64,000 nt of DNA from Chitinophaga sp. Ak27 (GTDB lineage: Bacteria; Bacteroidota; Bacteroidia; Chitinophagales; Chitinophagaceae): positions 310,001 through 374,000 of the forward strand of contig NZ_JABAOB010000007.1 of assembly GCF_012726295.1 (NCBI RefSeq), written 5' to 3'. This document shows positions 1-9,788 of this stretch, piece after piece. Every line of letters starts with the position of its first letter. Position 1 is the stretch's first letter. The notes beneath the pieces are model-generated. The model was not told the origin of the DNA. It made no database searches and was given only the letters and a program-made list of their open reading frames with translations. The position numbers were made by a program, and so were the translations under genes.

Positions 1-1
1 C

Positions 2-1519
2 GATCTGGCATTAAGCGCAGTATTTATCCTGCATGGGGCCAGCGCGTTGTATTTTGGTGCGATCATGGGGCCGGTGGTCAATATAGAAGCCCTAATTGTT
101 TTCCTATGCAGTGCTGTATTTCTGATGATCCGCTCCAATGCGCACAAGTGGGGAACGGTGATCCTGATCCTTCTGATGGGCATCACTTTGAAAGTCGTAT
201 GGTACGAGCATTTAAGCACTCCCGTAGCCTTTAACCAGCTGACTCAAAAGTTATCTTACTTCTTTTCATTTTTCGCCGTGCTCAGTTTAAACGGAGCGGC
301 CATCTATTTTTATACCCGTGAAATGCGTAAAAGCAACCTGGAACTGGAAGCGATTATCGCAGAACGCACACAGGATTTGAAAACAGCCAATCAGTTTAAA
401 ACCCAATATCTGAACGAAACCTCGCATGACTACCGGGTTTTTGTACAGCCCATACAAAACCTTAGCACCATACTGATGGAAGGTTGGGAGGAAAAGGGGC
501 GCCCAGATGAAATACTGGTGGCCAGTAATGTAATTAAGGCTATTCATGTCGCAGGTTCCAATATGATGGATCTGGCGGGCAATTCCCTGGACCTGGCCAG
601 CATCGAATCCGGAAACTTTGTAAACCCTGACCCCGAGCCATTTGCCTTTCACGGCTGGCTGTATACAACCCTGGAGTCTTACCAGTTCGCGGTAATGAGT
701 AAACCCCAGTTTAAAGTGCAGATTGATCCGGCTATACCCGATGTTATTGTATCCAGCCGGAAGCTTTTGACCCGTATCGTTAGAAACCTATTGTCCAATG
801 CCATAAAATTTAGTCCCAGGGGAAAGGAGATCGCAGTTTCCGCTTTTGTTACTGAGGAGGGGATACAAATCAACGTCACTGACCAGGGACCTGGAATCGC
901 GCCAGAAAAGCTCGATAATGTGTTTGACGATTTTTTCACCACCGCATCCCCCAATTCTGAAGGAACAGGTTTGGGACTATCCATTGCCAAACGCTTTAGC
1001 CGGGCCCTTCATGGGGACCTAACGGTTCAAAGCCAGTTAGGGCATGGCACTACATTTAGTCTAATCTTTCCTTTACAGAAAGGCGCCTGGGCCCAAATTT
1101 CTTCGACGCAAAAAAAACAGCGCAGTAATTTATTAGGCTGTAATGTCCTGGTGGTCGATGACGACACCACCAGCTTATTAGCGACCAGTAAGTTGTTAAA
1201 GATAGTAGGGTGCAGGACCTATGTCGCTGAGAACGTGGACTTGGCCTTTAGGCTTATGGAAAATGCGATCAAACCAGAACTGATCCTGGTTGATTACCAT
1301 ATGCCCGGCGCCAATGGAAACGAACTGATTGATCGCCTGCGTAAGAACCCATCTCTATCTCATATTCCGGTGATCATGATCACGGCATCCGAGTTGAAGG
1401 ATCTGGAAGATGATTTACATGCGGATTCATTCCTGGTCAAACCAGTCACCGCGGAAAAATTGGTCGCTGAAATTTCAAAATACCTTCACAGCCAATATTC
1501 TACAACTGCGGAAAATTAA
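2..1519 (+). CDS. Hybrid sensor histidine kinase with C-terminal receiver domain (5' end outside the window)
   Basis: The frame is open to the left edge, so the gene starts upstream; the first in-window start-like codon is only a TTG at 47. Counting from that TTG, hydrophobic segments at about 1-30, 36-52 and 70-88 give a membrane sensor. A short coiled coil leads to a divergent H-box (SHDYR, His127) instead of the usual SHELR/SHEFR. An ATPase domain follows: N-box Asn251 in LLSNAIKFSP, G1 box DQGPGIAP at 279, G2 box GTGLGLS at 307. A receiver domain begins near 365, with acidic residues 370-372, phospho-acceptor Asp416 in LVDYHMPG and Lys465 in LVKP. It should autophosphorylate and pass phosphate to its own receiver; no output domain is present. 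The terpene synthase begins 75 bases downstream on the same strand, so they may be co-expressed. The signal sensed is unknown. Confidence 0.9.
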   Translation, partial: DLALSAVFILHGASALYFGAIMGPVVNIEALIVFLCSAVFLMIRSNAHKWGTVILILLMGITLKVVWYEHLSTPVAFNQLTQKLSYFFSFFAVLSLNGAAIYFYTREMRKSNLELEAIIAERTQDLKTANQFKTQYLNETSHDYRVFVQPIQNLSTILMEGWEEKGRPDEILVASNVIKAIHVAGSNMMDLAGNSLDLASIESGNFVNPDPEPFAFHGWLYTTLESYQFAVMSKPQFKVQIDPAIPDVIVSSRKLLTRIVRNLLSNAIKFSPRGKEIAVSAFVTEEGIQINVTDQGPGIAPEKLDNVFDDFFTTASPNSEGTGLGLSIAKRFSRALHGDLTVQSQLGHGTTFSLIFPLQKGAWAQISSTQKKQRSNLLGCNVLVVDDDTTSLLATSKLLKIVGCRTYVAENVDLAFRLMENAIKPELILVDYHMPGANGNELIDRLRKNPSLSHIPVIMITASELKDLEDDLHADSFLVKPVTAEKLVAEISKYLHSQYSTTAEN

Positions 1520-1594
1520 CATTTGAGCAGGTGTTAGATAAATGCTGCAAAAATGCGGGGCATTGTTGTATCTTTTATACCTATCCGATAAAAA

Positions 1595-2566
1595 ATGAAT
1601 AGTATACAGATCCCTCAGCTCTATTGCCCTGTTGAAACCAGCATCAACCCATTTGTTCACATCGTGACTAACCATACCAATCAGTGGGTACAAACGTTTG
1701 AACTCCATACAGGCCAAAGCTATGAGAAATACCTTGGCGACAATTTTGGTTTTATGACGGCCCGGTTTTATCCCTTTGCTCCCCTGGAGCATCTATGCCT
1801 GGCCAATGATATCAATGTGTTGCTATTTGTGATGGATGATGCCATGGATAATCAAATCGTAAAAAATGATTTGATTACCACTCGCAAAAAGTTTGAAGCC
1901 TTTATCGCCACTACCCTCGACATCCTTCACCTGCCTCAGGAGTATAATGGAGAACCGACCGGCGTATTTGCCGCAACCCTAGACGTATGGAAACGCCTTT
2001 GTGTCATTAGCAACAAAAGGTGGCAAGATAATTTCATTCTCAGTATCGCCAAAATGTTTGAGGCTGCGTTATGGGAATTTGATAATGTGGCGTCTGGTCG
2101 TATTCCAACGGTGAGTGAATTCTATAATAAGCGACAGTTTCTAGGAGCGGCGCACATCAGCACTGATATGATTCCGATTATTGAGCAGATCGACCTTCCA
2201 GAACAACTGTTGAGTCATCCTTCTATCGAGGAGCTGACCGTACTTGCCAGAAATGCAGTTTGCTGGGCCAATGACCTGTTCAGCCTCAGCAAAGAAATTA
2301 TACATGGTGACCAGCACAACATGGTTTTCATCATGCAGGCTGAAAAGAAGCTTTCCTTACCTCAGGCTATTCATCAAACGGCGGCTTTGCATGACACCGA
2401 TATGCACAAATTCATGGCCATCTCCAAAGAATTGCCTTCCTTCGGTGCCTTTGACCACTCGATCAGCAGATACGTGCGCATACTAGGCGCGATCTTAAAA
2501 GGTAATGTGGACTGGAGTACGGCAGAAACCAAGCGCTATGATTTTTCCTACATCAGCGCGCAGTAA
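1595..2566 (+). CDS. Class I terpene synthase
   Basis: A 323-residue protein of the bacterial terpene cyclase family, which ionises a prenyl diphosphate with three Mg2+ ions and cyclises the carbocation. The aspartate-rich motif is DDAMD at 81-85 (DDxxD form). The second metal-binding motif is NDLFSLSKE at 226-234, matching NDxxSxxxE. An Arg-Tyr pair at 314-315 near the C terminus corresponds to the conserved RY that closes over the diphosphate. Length is normal for the family and there is no signal peptide, so the enzyme is cytosolic. It lies 75 bases after the kinase; a P450 that could oxidise the product lies 5.3 kb away on the other strand. Product (sesquiterpene or diterpene) cannot be read from sequence. 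Confidence 0.93.
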   Translation: MNSIQIPQLYCPVETSINPFVHIVTNHTNQWVQTFELHTGQSYEKYLGDNFGFMTARFYPFAPLEHLCLANDINVLLFVMDDAMDNQIVKNDLITTRKKFEAFIATTLDILHLPQEYNGEPTGVFAATLDVWKRLCVISNKRWQDNFILSIAKMFEAALWEFDNVASGRIPTVSEFYNKRQFLGAAHISTDMIPIIEQIDLPEQLLSHPSIEELTVLARNAVCWANDLFSLSKEIIHGDQHNMVFIMQAEKKLSLPQAIHQTAALHDTDMHKFMAISKELPSFGAFDHSISRYVRILGAILKGNVDWSTAETKRYDFSYISAQ

Positions 2567-2708
2567 TCATTCAGGGCTGAAAATGTTTGTGGTTTGCATC
2601 GAAGAATTTGAAAGATAGAGAATTTAATAAAGGGCGTTTTGTGAATGAAATAGAAATAATAAATAGTTCTGCATTTTTTTAACGTTATTTTTCTAATTAG
2701 ATCTACAT

Positions 2709-3179
2709 ATGGCGGCAATTTTATCTGTGCTAGAATTTCTTCAAAAGTATATTGGTGTATATGGCGCTGTAGTTTCCACAATATTAGCCACACGTGCATG
2801 GCGCTTGAACCGACCAAGAATTGAAACTACCTATTATTTCAGTGGCAACCCACAGTCAGCGGATTATATTGCAATTTTAAATAACTCTACTAAGAACATC
2901 ACAATTAGCTACGTCGAGCTATTTTTATCAAGTAAATCCAAACTATTTTTCTGGCCAATAACTCAAAGGTTTATTTCGAGAAAAAAGATGACGGCGGTCT
3001 GCCAACGAATCCAAACCGGGGATGAGGATGATCAAAGAATTTTTACGATTCTCCCTTTTAAATTTGAGACATATGGCATTGATGAACAATTTGCCTTCAG
3101 TATACCCTCTGGCAAAAGCCTTTATATTCAACTCACTATTATGGGGAAAACACGAAAGTTGATACAGCAAGTATGCTAA
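2709..3179 (+). CDS. Small membrane-anchored protein of unknown function
   Basis: A 156-residue protein that I do not recognise. Residues about 5-27 form one hydrophobic helix (YIGVYGAVVSTILATRAW), followed by a basic stretch, consistent with an N-terminal anchor and a cytoplasmic remainder. The rest looks beta-rich, with alternating hydrophobic residues, and could be an Ig-like fold. It is convergent with the large nuclease-NTPase gene (190 bases between stops), so the two are not one operon, but both lie in A+T-rich DNA between terpene synthase and P450 and may have arrived together. No catalytic motif is visible. The start ATG follows a very A/T-rich leader, usual in Bacteroidota. Confidence 0.55.
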   Translation: MAAILSVLEFLQKYIGVYGAVVSTILATRAWRLNRPRIETTYYFSGNPQSADYIAILNNSTKNITISYVELFLSSKSKLFFWPITQRFISRKKMTAVCQRIQTGDEDDQRIFTILPFKFETYGIDEQFAFSIPSGKSLYIQLTIMGKTRKLIQQVC

Positions 3180-3368
3180 TTCACTCGATTTTTATCCGAT
3201 TCTTATTTCCTGTAGATTTAAAAGTTTTAGTTGCAATGTTTTTCAAAAGTAGAAATAGGTATACTTGAGCAACAAAGGCAGAAATTTATATAACTAACGT
3301 CATTCATTCAGGCGAAAAATAAATAGTGTTTGCTTATTTGAAAACTCTCAATACGAAACTATTTTGCC

Positions 3369-6300
3369 TTAATCATCATTTGGTTCCTCCAGCGCATTTG
3401 GGTCATCATCGCGCACATTAGAAAAACGGGCATCCCAGAATTTTTCCCATTTCAACTCGCCATTTTCATACCAAACCATGTATTTGCGGCTTTTCATAGG
3501 GTGTTCATTACTTTTAATAGCATTATTAAGAGCATTCTTTTCCCGTAGAAGGTCCACGAACCATACAATCTCTTTACCATCAGCATCAAGTTTGGCTAAG
3601 AACTCTTTTTTTGGCACCAGAGTCATTTCCTGCTGGTCATAATTTGGAAGACTAAGGATATGGTTAATAGCCATGATATGGCCAGCATCATCCAGAAATA
3701 ATTGTTGCGACATCTCGTTGATACCAAGCATAGTCCTGACTATTTTAGAAGGAATATATATTTCATCTTCACCGTCCTCAACCGTATTTTTTGTAACACT
3801 GGTCACTGTGTACTGCATATATTTTTCCTCCCCATGTGGTGGTAGGTAATATGCCTGGATATCGCTATTTTCACCGATCCATTTCATCCAGACTATATCA
3901 GACGGATTACTGTAAGTATCCGTATCAGGAGAACCAACCATCTGATCTAAATATTCTACAAAAGAACTTCTGCTAGCATGATTTTTAACTATATCTAGCA
4001 ATGCAGATGACTGCCATTTATCTATAAGAACACCTCGGATATCCACACTGGCATTAATAAAGGCTTTGGAATCATGAACAGAAGTATAGTTGAACAGCGC
4101 CAGCCATTCTCTGTCAGTACCCTCATTGCGCAATTCACGGTCATTGAAATGAATCCAGTTGTTGAAGTCAACTACCGGCTCACTTTCTACAGCTTGCCTT
4201 ACTTGGTCGTCAGGTGTTCCAGCCCCCTGCATTTCCGGTGCAAGTGGTTCTTTGACGATCCAGTTATCTTCGATATCAGGCATTTCTTCATGAGGAACTA
4301 CCGGAAGAAATTCGGCCGGGTTGTCAATGGTGACGATCTTCATGTAATCATCCACAAACTCCCCGTTTTTTTCCAACGGAAGGTACTCAGAAAGATACCC
4401 TTGGATATAATGCACAGCAAGCCAGGTATACTTCTCTTCCTGGGTAAATAATTTGCTTTTTGCCCCATGACTTGCATCAGTATAACCGTTGCCATCTCTT
4501 TCGCTTCGTTTAAAGCCCAGGCTTTTCATGTAGGCAATAGCAGCCGAAATAGTCCAGGAATATGCAGAAAGATGTTTAAGTCCCAACTGATCCAGATAGG
4601 TCTTCAAAAATTCCTCTCCTACACCTTCAGGCTCCGTCTGGTCATTCACGGACTCATAATCCAGAAAATCTTCAAAAGCACGCTTGATCACATACCAGGC
4701 TAAATCATGGACAATCGGGTAGATTTCCTGACCGCCCTTGGCCAATGCATCAGTATCAATTGGAATAATTTCAATTTCTTCAGGCTGCCGCGGTCTTGCC
4801 TGTGTGGCCTGTTCATCAGAGATTACGCCGGCATAAAAGGCTTTTTCAACGACAGCACGGAACCCTGTTTTGACAATGATGTTGTGGTGGCTGCTAGCTT
4901 CTGGGAAAACATTGACCAGTGCCCATTCTGCTAGTTTCTGAAGCCCAGTTTTATCTTTTAATTTGGTTGCAACCCCCAAGGTAATTGAGGCTAGGTCTTC
5001 TTGTATTTGCGGATCATAACAGATGAATAATTTTTGGAGCAATAACACGAATTCTTTGGGCTGTTTGATCGCCCAGCCGGTCAGCGCAGTGCGCAATCGC
5101 TCCCTAAAGGACTGATCGAGCGTCGCCAGCGCCCAGCCAAACATCAGCGGATATTCATTGTGCAGAGCAAGGTCAGAAAGATAAAGTTCTCCTTCTCCGT
5201 CGGGGTCGATTACCCGCCGCAGGTCATATCTATAATTTTGCTGATTATCTCCCTTGCTGATTCCAGCAATATCCTTTCTGTCCATCCCCAGCCAGATCTT
5301 ATCACGCTCCACCGCCGAAGGTTGCCTCATCAATAGCTCATGCAGATACTCCGATCCGAAATAATTAGCCGAAGAGGCCGCAGAAGGATAAATGAGGCTC
5401 CTGAATACTAAGTAACGGTTGATGTGGTCTTTGAAATATAATTCTTCAACCCTTGCGCTGAAAGATGCCGCAACTCCAGCCGGGGCATGGATCAATGCAT
5501 TGGTCTGTAACTGCTGAATTGTAGCTTGCTGGATTCCCTCAGTGAGGAAACCATCCCGACCGATCAGCATATCGTACTTATGGAACAGTGTATTGACAAT
5601 ATCCTGAACGATTCGTTGGTTTACCATAGGAGATTGTGTTGCAGCAGGCACTCCGCCCCCCAATAGCAAATGTTCCGGAATAGCGTTAATTTCCTCACTC
5701 ATAATGCCCTCAACAAATTTCTCGGCCATAATCACCTCCATAATCGACTGGTAGGTGAGCGTATAGATTACTTGTATCTTTTTCAGTGCCCCTTTTCCCA
5801 GAGGGATTTCACTTTTGGTTAGAAACGCATTGTTTACCAGGAAATCAATAACCCGCTCAACCTCATCCTTTTCCAGATAGCTTAAAGCGCCATCATTTAA
5901 CAGGCTGAAAAGTTCGGGATGTGAAATCTCCGAATGCTCATAAAACACTTCAGAAATTGTTCCAATGGCATCTCTTACCGGGCGGCGTGCTACTCCTGGA
6001 TTTTTGACCTGGCGAAATTCTTCCTCCATCCGCTTGACCTTTTCATCAAGCAAATCATGCTCGGCCGTGAGTATCTCATCTTCTGCGGTTAGGTGATGGT
6101 TTTTGTATAGGTTACAGAACAACCGTAGCGCATACAGGCTGTCGATTCCCCGGATCAGTGACCGGGGTTCAACGGTAATACCAAAGTGCTCAAAATAACG
6201 ATCAACCACCTCATGAACCGCAATATCTCCTTCATGGGGAATATCAATGATGCGGAACGAAACATCCGCCGGCATTTCCGGGTCATCCCGAAAGTAAGGC

Positions 6301-7739
6301 CTTGCAGTAAAGGCGAAACGTATCCGCGAATACCGCTTCATCAAAGTAACACTCTCACGTATCCGTTCATACCATTCTGTCCAATGGGAGGTATCTTCAT
6401 CAATTCCATCGACGCAGATCATGACCTTTGTGGGTTCAGATTTAAGTTCATCTCCAGGTTTCAGCGTCTTGGCTGCTAGGTAATCTGCGCGGACTGCAAG
6501 AGTTTCGAGCGCAGAGAGCATTTCATTCTTGTTCCAATTGTCAATATCTAGCGCCTTTTGTAGCAAAGTTGTCCAATCACCGCACTGGGCACCTTTGGCC
6601 CTTATGATCATGGCCGGAACGCGCTGCTGGTTCAATCGCCTGTCCACTGTATTAGAAACCGCATGGGTTTTACCTGTACCCGGCTTGCCCAAAAAGAGTC
6701 TGCCGGATTGTGCTATGTCATCCCGAATGCCTGACATGATACCCTCAAGGTTGAGATGCATGATCCGATCGAGTAGTTCAGTTAGCCTCCGATGCAGACC
6801 AAGCTGTCTAGCACTCGGCCTAAAGTTATTCAGGGTATTAAACAGTTCATCACTCACCGGCATGGGTGGAAGGTTCACGTCAGGCAATGTATTGAGGCCC
6901 TCCTGGACCGCATTGATCACAGGTAAAAAGGCAGTCATATTTTGATCGATATTGGTCCGAATGGCTCGTAGCTCAGGCAACATAGCACTTCCCTTTTCAA
7001 GGGTTTGAATGAAACGTGTGATCAGCGCGCTGCCATTTTTCAAAATTTTCGTGGTTGTCCCAATCTGTTCCAGCAATTCCTGGCGATATTCCCTGCTGAA
7101 AAGTATCTGGTCAATTTGCTCCTGGATCACACCAGGGCCGTGTAACTCAGGGATATAACGTTTGTCTATCCAGGCGGCCTTTTCCAGATCAAACTGCTGT
7201 ATCAGATGGTTATGTGTAACAACATCCCGTTCAAACCAGAACTTGTGCATACCTTCGTTATCCATTTCCAGTAGTTCGTTTTGCATATCCTGCTCAAACC
7301 ACCAGGTAAAAGTCGTGCCTGGGTGTGCCGTATGCGCTTTATCTGTAAGCTGATCCACGCGTGACTCTTCCGAATCCGTTATCGGAACCTTGCCCTTGCC
7401 CATTTTACTGGAGCCCAAGGAACGGGGTACACAAATTATGTATTCGACAATCCGCTTTCGATGACCAAGGGCAGTGTTGATCGATTTTTCTATTTGCTTG
7501 ATTTGGGAATCTTGCATACTAGTGCGGAACCATTTCGCTTGAACTGCAATGATATCGCCGTTTTTGAACTGGCCATAACCCTCGATACCTCCATCGCCAC
7601 CGGCACCATTAACCACGCGAAACTTCGCAAGGTCACTTCCATATTTTCTACGGAGGTGCCGTTCAAACAATTGGGTGCAAAAAGTTTCAAAAGCATTTTG
7701 CGGGCTATCACTGTATGTTTTGAAATTGTTAAAGTCCAT
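3369..7739 (-). CDS. Mrr-like nuclease fused to STAND/NACHT NTPase, probable anti-phage defence protein (Avs-like)
   Basis: 1456 residues. The N terminus (about 1-170) is a restriction-endonuclease-like fold: GGDGGIEG with Asp49 and AVQAKW with Gln67 and Lys69 match the D-(x)n-QxK active site of Mrr-type nucleases. A helical linker (170-340) precedes a P-loop NTPase: Walker A GKPGTGKT at 351-358, Walker B VMICVDGIDED at 439-449, and an FTARP segment with Arg480 as in STAND/NACHT ATPases. The remaining roughly 900 residues are largely helical with no motif I recognise and probably form the sensor. This layout is that of Avs and bacterial NACHT defence proteins, which oligomerise on sensing a phage protein and switch on the nuclease. 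Membership of a named Avs type is inference. Monocistronic; ATG at 7739. Confidence 0.8.
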   Translation of the reverse strand: MDFNNFKTYSDSPQNAFETFCTQLFERHLRRKYGSDLAKFRVVNGAGGDGGIEGYGQFKNGDIIAVQAKWFRTSMQDSQIKQIEKSINTALGHRKRIVEYIICVPRSLGSSKMGKGKVPITDSEESRVDQLTDKAHTAHPGTTFTWWFEQDMQNELLEMDNEGMHKFWFERDVVTHNHLIQQFDLEKAAWIDKRYIPELHGPGVIQEQIDQILFSREYRQELLEQIGTTTKILKNGSALITRFIQTLEKGSAMLPELRAIRTNIDQNMTAFLPVINAVQEGLNTLPDVNLPPMPVSDELFNTLNNFRPSARQLGLHRRLTELLDRIMHLNLEGIMSGIRDDIAQSGRLFLGKPGTGKTHAVSNTVDRRLNQQRVPAMIIRAKGAQCGDWTTLLQKALDIDNWNKNEMLSALETLAVRADYLAAKTLKPGDELKSEPTKVMICVDGIDEDTSHWTEWYERIRESVTLMKRYSRIRFAFTARPYFRDDPEMPADVSFRIIDIPHEGDIAVHEVVDRYFEHFGITVEPRSLIRGIDSLYALRLFCNLYKNHHLTAEDEILTAEHDLLDEKVKRMEEEFRQVKNPGVARRPVRDAIGTISEVFYEHSEISHPELFSLLNDGALSYLEKDEVERVIDFLVNNAFLTKSEIPLGKGALKKIQVIYTLTYQSIMEVIMAEKFVEGIMSEEINAIPEHLLLGGGVPAATQSPMVNQRIVQDIVNTLFHKYDMLIGRDGFLTEGIQQATIQQLQTNALIHAPAGVAASFSARVEELYFKDHINRYLVFRSLIYPSAASSANYFGSEYLHELLMRQPSAVERDKIWLGMDRKDIAGISKGDNQQNYRYDLRRVIDPDGEGELYLSDLALHNEYPLMFGWALATLDQSFRERLRTALTGWAIKQPKEFVLLLQKLFICYDPQIQEDLASITLGVATKLKDKTGLQKLAEWALVNVFPEASSHHNIIVKTGFRAVVEKAFYAGVISDEQATQARPRQPEEIEIIPIDTDALAKGGQEIYPIVHDLAWYVIKRAFEDFLDYESVNDQTEPEGVGEEFLKTYLDQLGLKHLSAYSWTISAAIAYMKSLGFKRSERDGNGYTDASHGAKSKLFTQEEKYTWLAVHYIQGYLSEYLPLEKNGEFVDDYMKIVTIDNPAEFLPVVPHEEMPDIEDNWIVKEPLAPEMQGAGTPDDQVRQAVESEPVVDFNNWIHFNDRELRNEGTDREWLALFNYTSVHDSKAFINASVDIRGVLIDKWQSSALLDIVKNHASRSSFVEYLDQMVGSPDTDTYSNPSDIVWMKWIGENSDIQAYYLPPHGEEKYMQYTVTSVTKNTVEDGEDEIYIPSKIVRTMLGINEMSQQLFLDDAGHIMAINHILSLPNYDQQEMTLVPKKEFLAKLDADGKEIVWFVDLLREKNALNNAIKSNEHPMKSRKYMVWYENGELKWEKFWDARFSNVRDDDPNALEEPNDD

Positions 7740-7866
7740 AACTATTTATAATCATTTACCTGTCGCGTAATAAGCAACAATTGGTATTTTTTGTCTATCT
7801 ATTATAGCAATATATTAATTATTAACTACATGACTTTAAATATTTTCACCAAAGCAAGCCGCTACT

Positions 7867-9030
7867 CTAAATGGTTAAAAATGTGACTGGCAACATAGAA
7901 AGGCTATAGACCAAGTTGCTTTTATCCAGGCTGATTTTTCCAGGATCTTTTAATGCTAAATTTCCAATATTGCTAAAAATCGTTTCAAAGGCTATTTTGG
8001 TTTCCAGCTTGGCCAATGGAATACCCAAACAGGCATGGATACCGTGACCAAACGCCATCGATTGATTCAGGTTCCCTCTTGTTGGATCAAATTCATCAGG
8101 GCGTACAAATACAGCTTCATCGCGGTTCGCTGAACTGATCATCACATTTAACAGATCGCCTTTTTTTATCTGCGACCCGGAAACTTCAGTATCCTCTGTG
8201 GCTATACGTGGAAAGCCAATCACCGGACAAACCAACCGCAGTGCCTCGCTGACAGCTTTAGGTATATCGCCGGGATTGGCCGCAAGTTGCTGCTGGATAG
8301 AAGGGTATTCACAAAAGGCAAACATGGCATTGCTCAAAGAGCTTTTTGTAGTTTCATAACCACCTAAGAAAATGGCCACGCACATGGCTGCTACATCATC
8401 CATGGAAAGTTTTTCACCTTTGATCTCCGCGGAAATTAAATGACTCATAAGGTCATCCTGCGGTCGATGCTGCCTTTCCTGGACCAATTCACCAAAATAG
8501 ATGGCCATTTCCTGCATACTTTTTGCGAAAATTTCAATACCGGTCACATTAGGGTCTCCAGCCACAGCAATGATCCATTTGCGCACCTGATCCGCGTCGT
8601 GATCCGCAACACCGACCAACCTGCTGATAACGCGGTGCGGTAACTGGATCGCAAAATCGTTTACAAAGTCCATTTCTCCTTTTGAAATGAAGGGAGATAG
8701 AATCTCTATACATTGTTCCCTTATCCAACCTTCCAACCTCTGGACAACCGAAGCTGAAAATACCAGACTGGAGAAATTCCGAAGGCGTGTATGCTGGGGC
8801 GGATCCATTGCGTTGAGCTGCCTGGTGTAAATATTATCACCGACTTTTGGAATGTACTCTGAAGAAAACCTTTTGTGATCTGCTAAAACTTCCTGGACAT
8901 CCGTATAGCGGGTAATGTTCCATCCACCAGGTAGTACATTACTATAATAAGGAGTAAAACCAGGGTCAAAGTTTGGTTTATCTAATAAGCTACGATGCCA
9001 TAGGGCGAGCTCTTTTAGGGATGTTTTCAT
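7867..9030 (-). CDS. Cytochrome P450
   Basis: A soluble bacterial P450 of 387 residues from the ATG at 9030; an in-frame TTG at 9078 would add 16 unlikely residues. I-helix segment FLGGYETTKSS at about 221-231 carries the acid-threonine pair used in O2 activation. The K-helix ExxR is EALR (262-265). The heme-binding loop is FGHGIHACLG with Cys334 as the axial thiolate. It needs a ferredoxin and reductase, neither of which is nearby. P450s beside bacterial terpene synthases usually hydroxylate the terpene; here the pair is separated by the nuclease-NTPase gene and lies on opposite strands, so the link is an inference. The substrate is unknown. Confidence 0.93.
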   Translation of the reverse strand: MKTSLKELALWHRSLLDKPNFDPGFTPYYSNVLPGGWNITRYTDVQEVLADHKRFSSEYIPKVGDNIYTRQLNAMDPPQHTRLRNFSSLVFSASVVQRLEGWIREQCIEILSPFISKGEMDFVNDFAIQLPHRVISRLVGVADHDADQVRKWIIAVAGDPNVTGIEIFAKSMQEMAIYFGELVQERQHRPQDDLMSHLISAEIKGEKLSMDDVAAMCVAIFLGGYETTKSSLSNAMFAFCEYPSIQQQLAANPGDIPKAVSEALRLVCPVIGFPRIATEDTEVSGSQIKKGDLLNVMISSANRDEAVFVRPDEFDPTRGNLNQSMAFGHGIHACLGIPLAKLETKIAFETIFSNIGNLALKDPGKISLDKSNLVYSLSMLPVTFLTI

Positions 9031-9207
9031 GGTTGATGAATGTTGTATTGAGCTAAAGAATAATATAAAATACAGCAAATGTGTTTATAGAGGAAATTTT
9101 TTATTTAGATGGTATTTTTGTCTTGTAACTCCAATTTTAACGATGAATTTGACTCCAGCAAAACAAATATTATAAGCCATAAAATCTGTGATTTTGTTAT
9201 CTAAACT

Positions 9208-9633
9208 GTGGTATTTATTCAAGCTTGGTTTGAATATTTAAACCTGCATTTATCAAAAGAGGATACAAAGTCCATCTTACCTTTTGAACGCCAAAAGAAA
9301 CTTGATTTTGAATGGCTCCCTGAGAATGATGAGGAATTCTATATGGTCATTGAAAATGCTAAGCCGGAGATCCTGGAAGCATTTGGGTTTATAAGGTACT
9401 CTTCTTTACCTGGAGAGTTTTATCGGCAATGCCAGCCGGCTATGGATAAATTGTTAGGTCCAGGACGCGACCTGTTCTTATTCCCCGTTGAATGGTACGG
9501 AATCATACCAAGAAATTTTGTTGTATTCGATATTGCCGCAGAGAGATTCCCCTTTGAACACCAGGAGACCTTAAACGATGCCCGAAGTGGATGCTTGTCT
9601 TTTGATATTGCTTTACGCGTTGGGGATTTATAA
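9208..9633 (+). CDS. Hypothetical cytosolic protein
   Basis: A 141-residue protein starting at GTG 9208, since an in-frame stop lies two codons upstream. No signal peptide or membrane segment. It is acidic and rich in aromatics (WFEYL, FEWLP, FPVEWYG), a composition seen in immunity and SUKH-like proteins, but I cannot assign a family. It is divergent from the P450 (177 bases between starts) and followed by 155 A+T-rich bases before the next gene. Function unknown. Confidence 0.6.
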   Translation: MVFIQAWFEYLNLHLSKEDTKSILPFERQKKLDFEWLPENDEEFYMVIENAKPEILEAFGFIRYSSLPGEFYRQCQPAMDKLLGPGRDLFLFPVEWYGIIPRNFVVFDIAAERFPFEHQETLNDARSGCLSFDIALRVGDL

Positions 9634-9788
9634 TAAAGATCCGGTTTACAAGATAAGATCATTTAATGCTCATTATATTGTTTCCCCCTGCAATTGGAGT
9701 TCATTAATATTTAATATACCGGAAATCACATATTGAATTATATTCATTTTATTTTAAAAGTAACCCTTTAACCCTTAACCCAATTTTT

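Noticed and set aside
4074-4451. Open frame antisense to the nuclease-NTPase gene
   Set aside because: It lies wholly inside a 1456-codon gene with clear domains; composition and lack of motifs mark it as a shadow frame.
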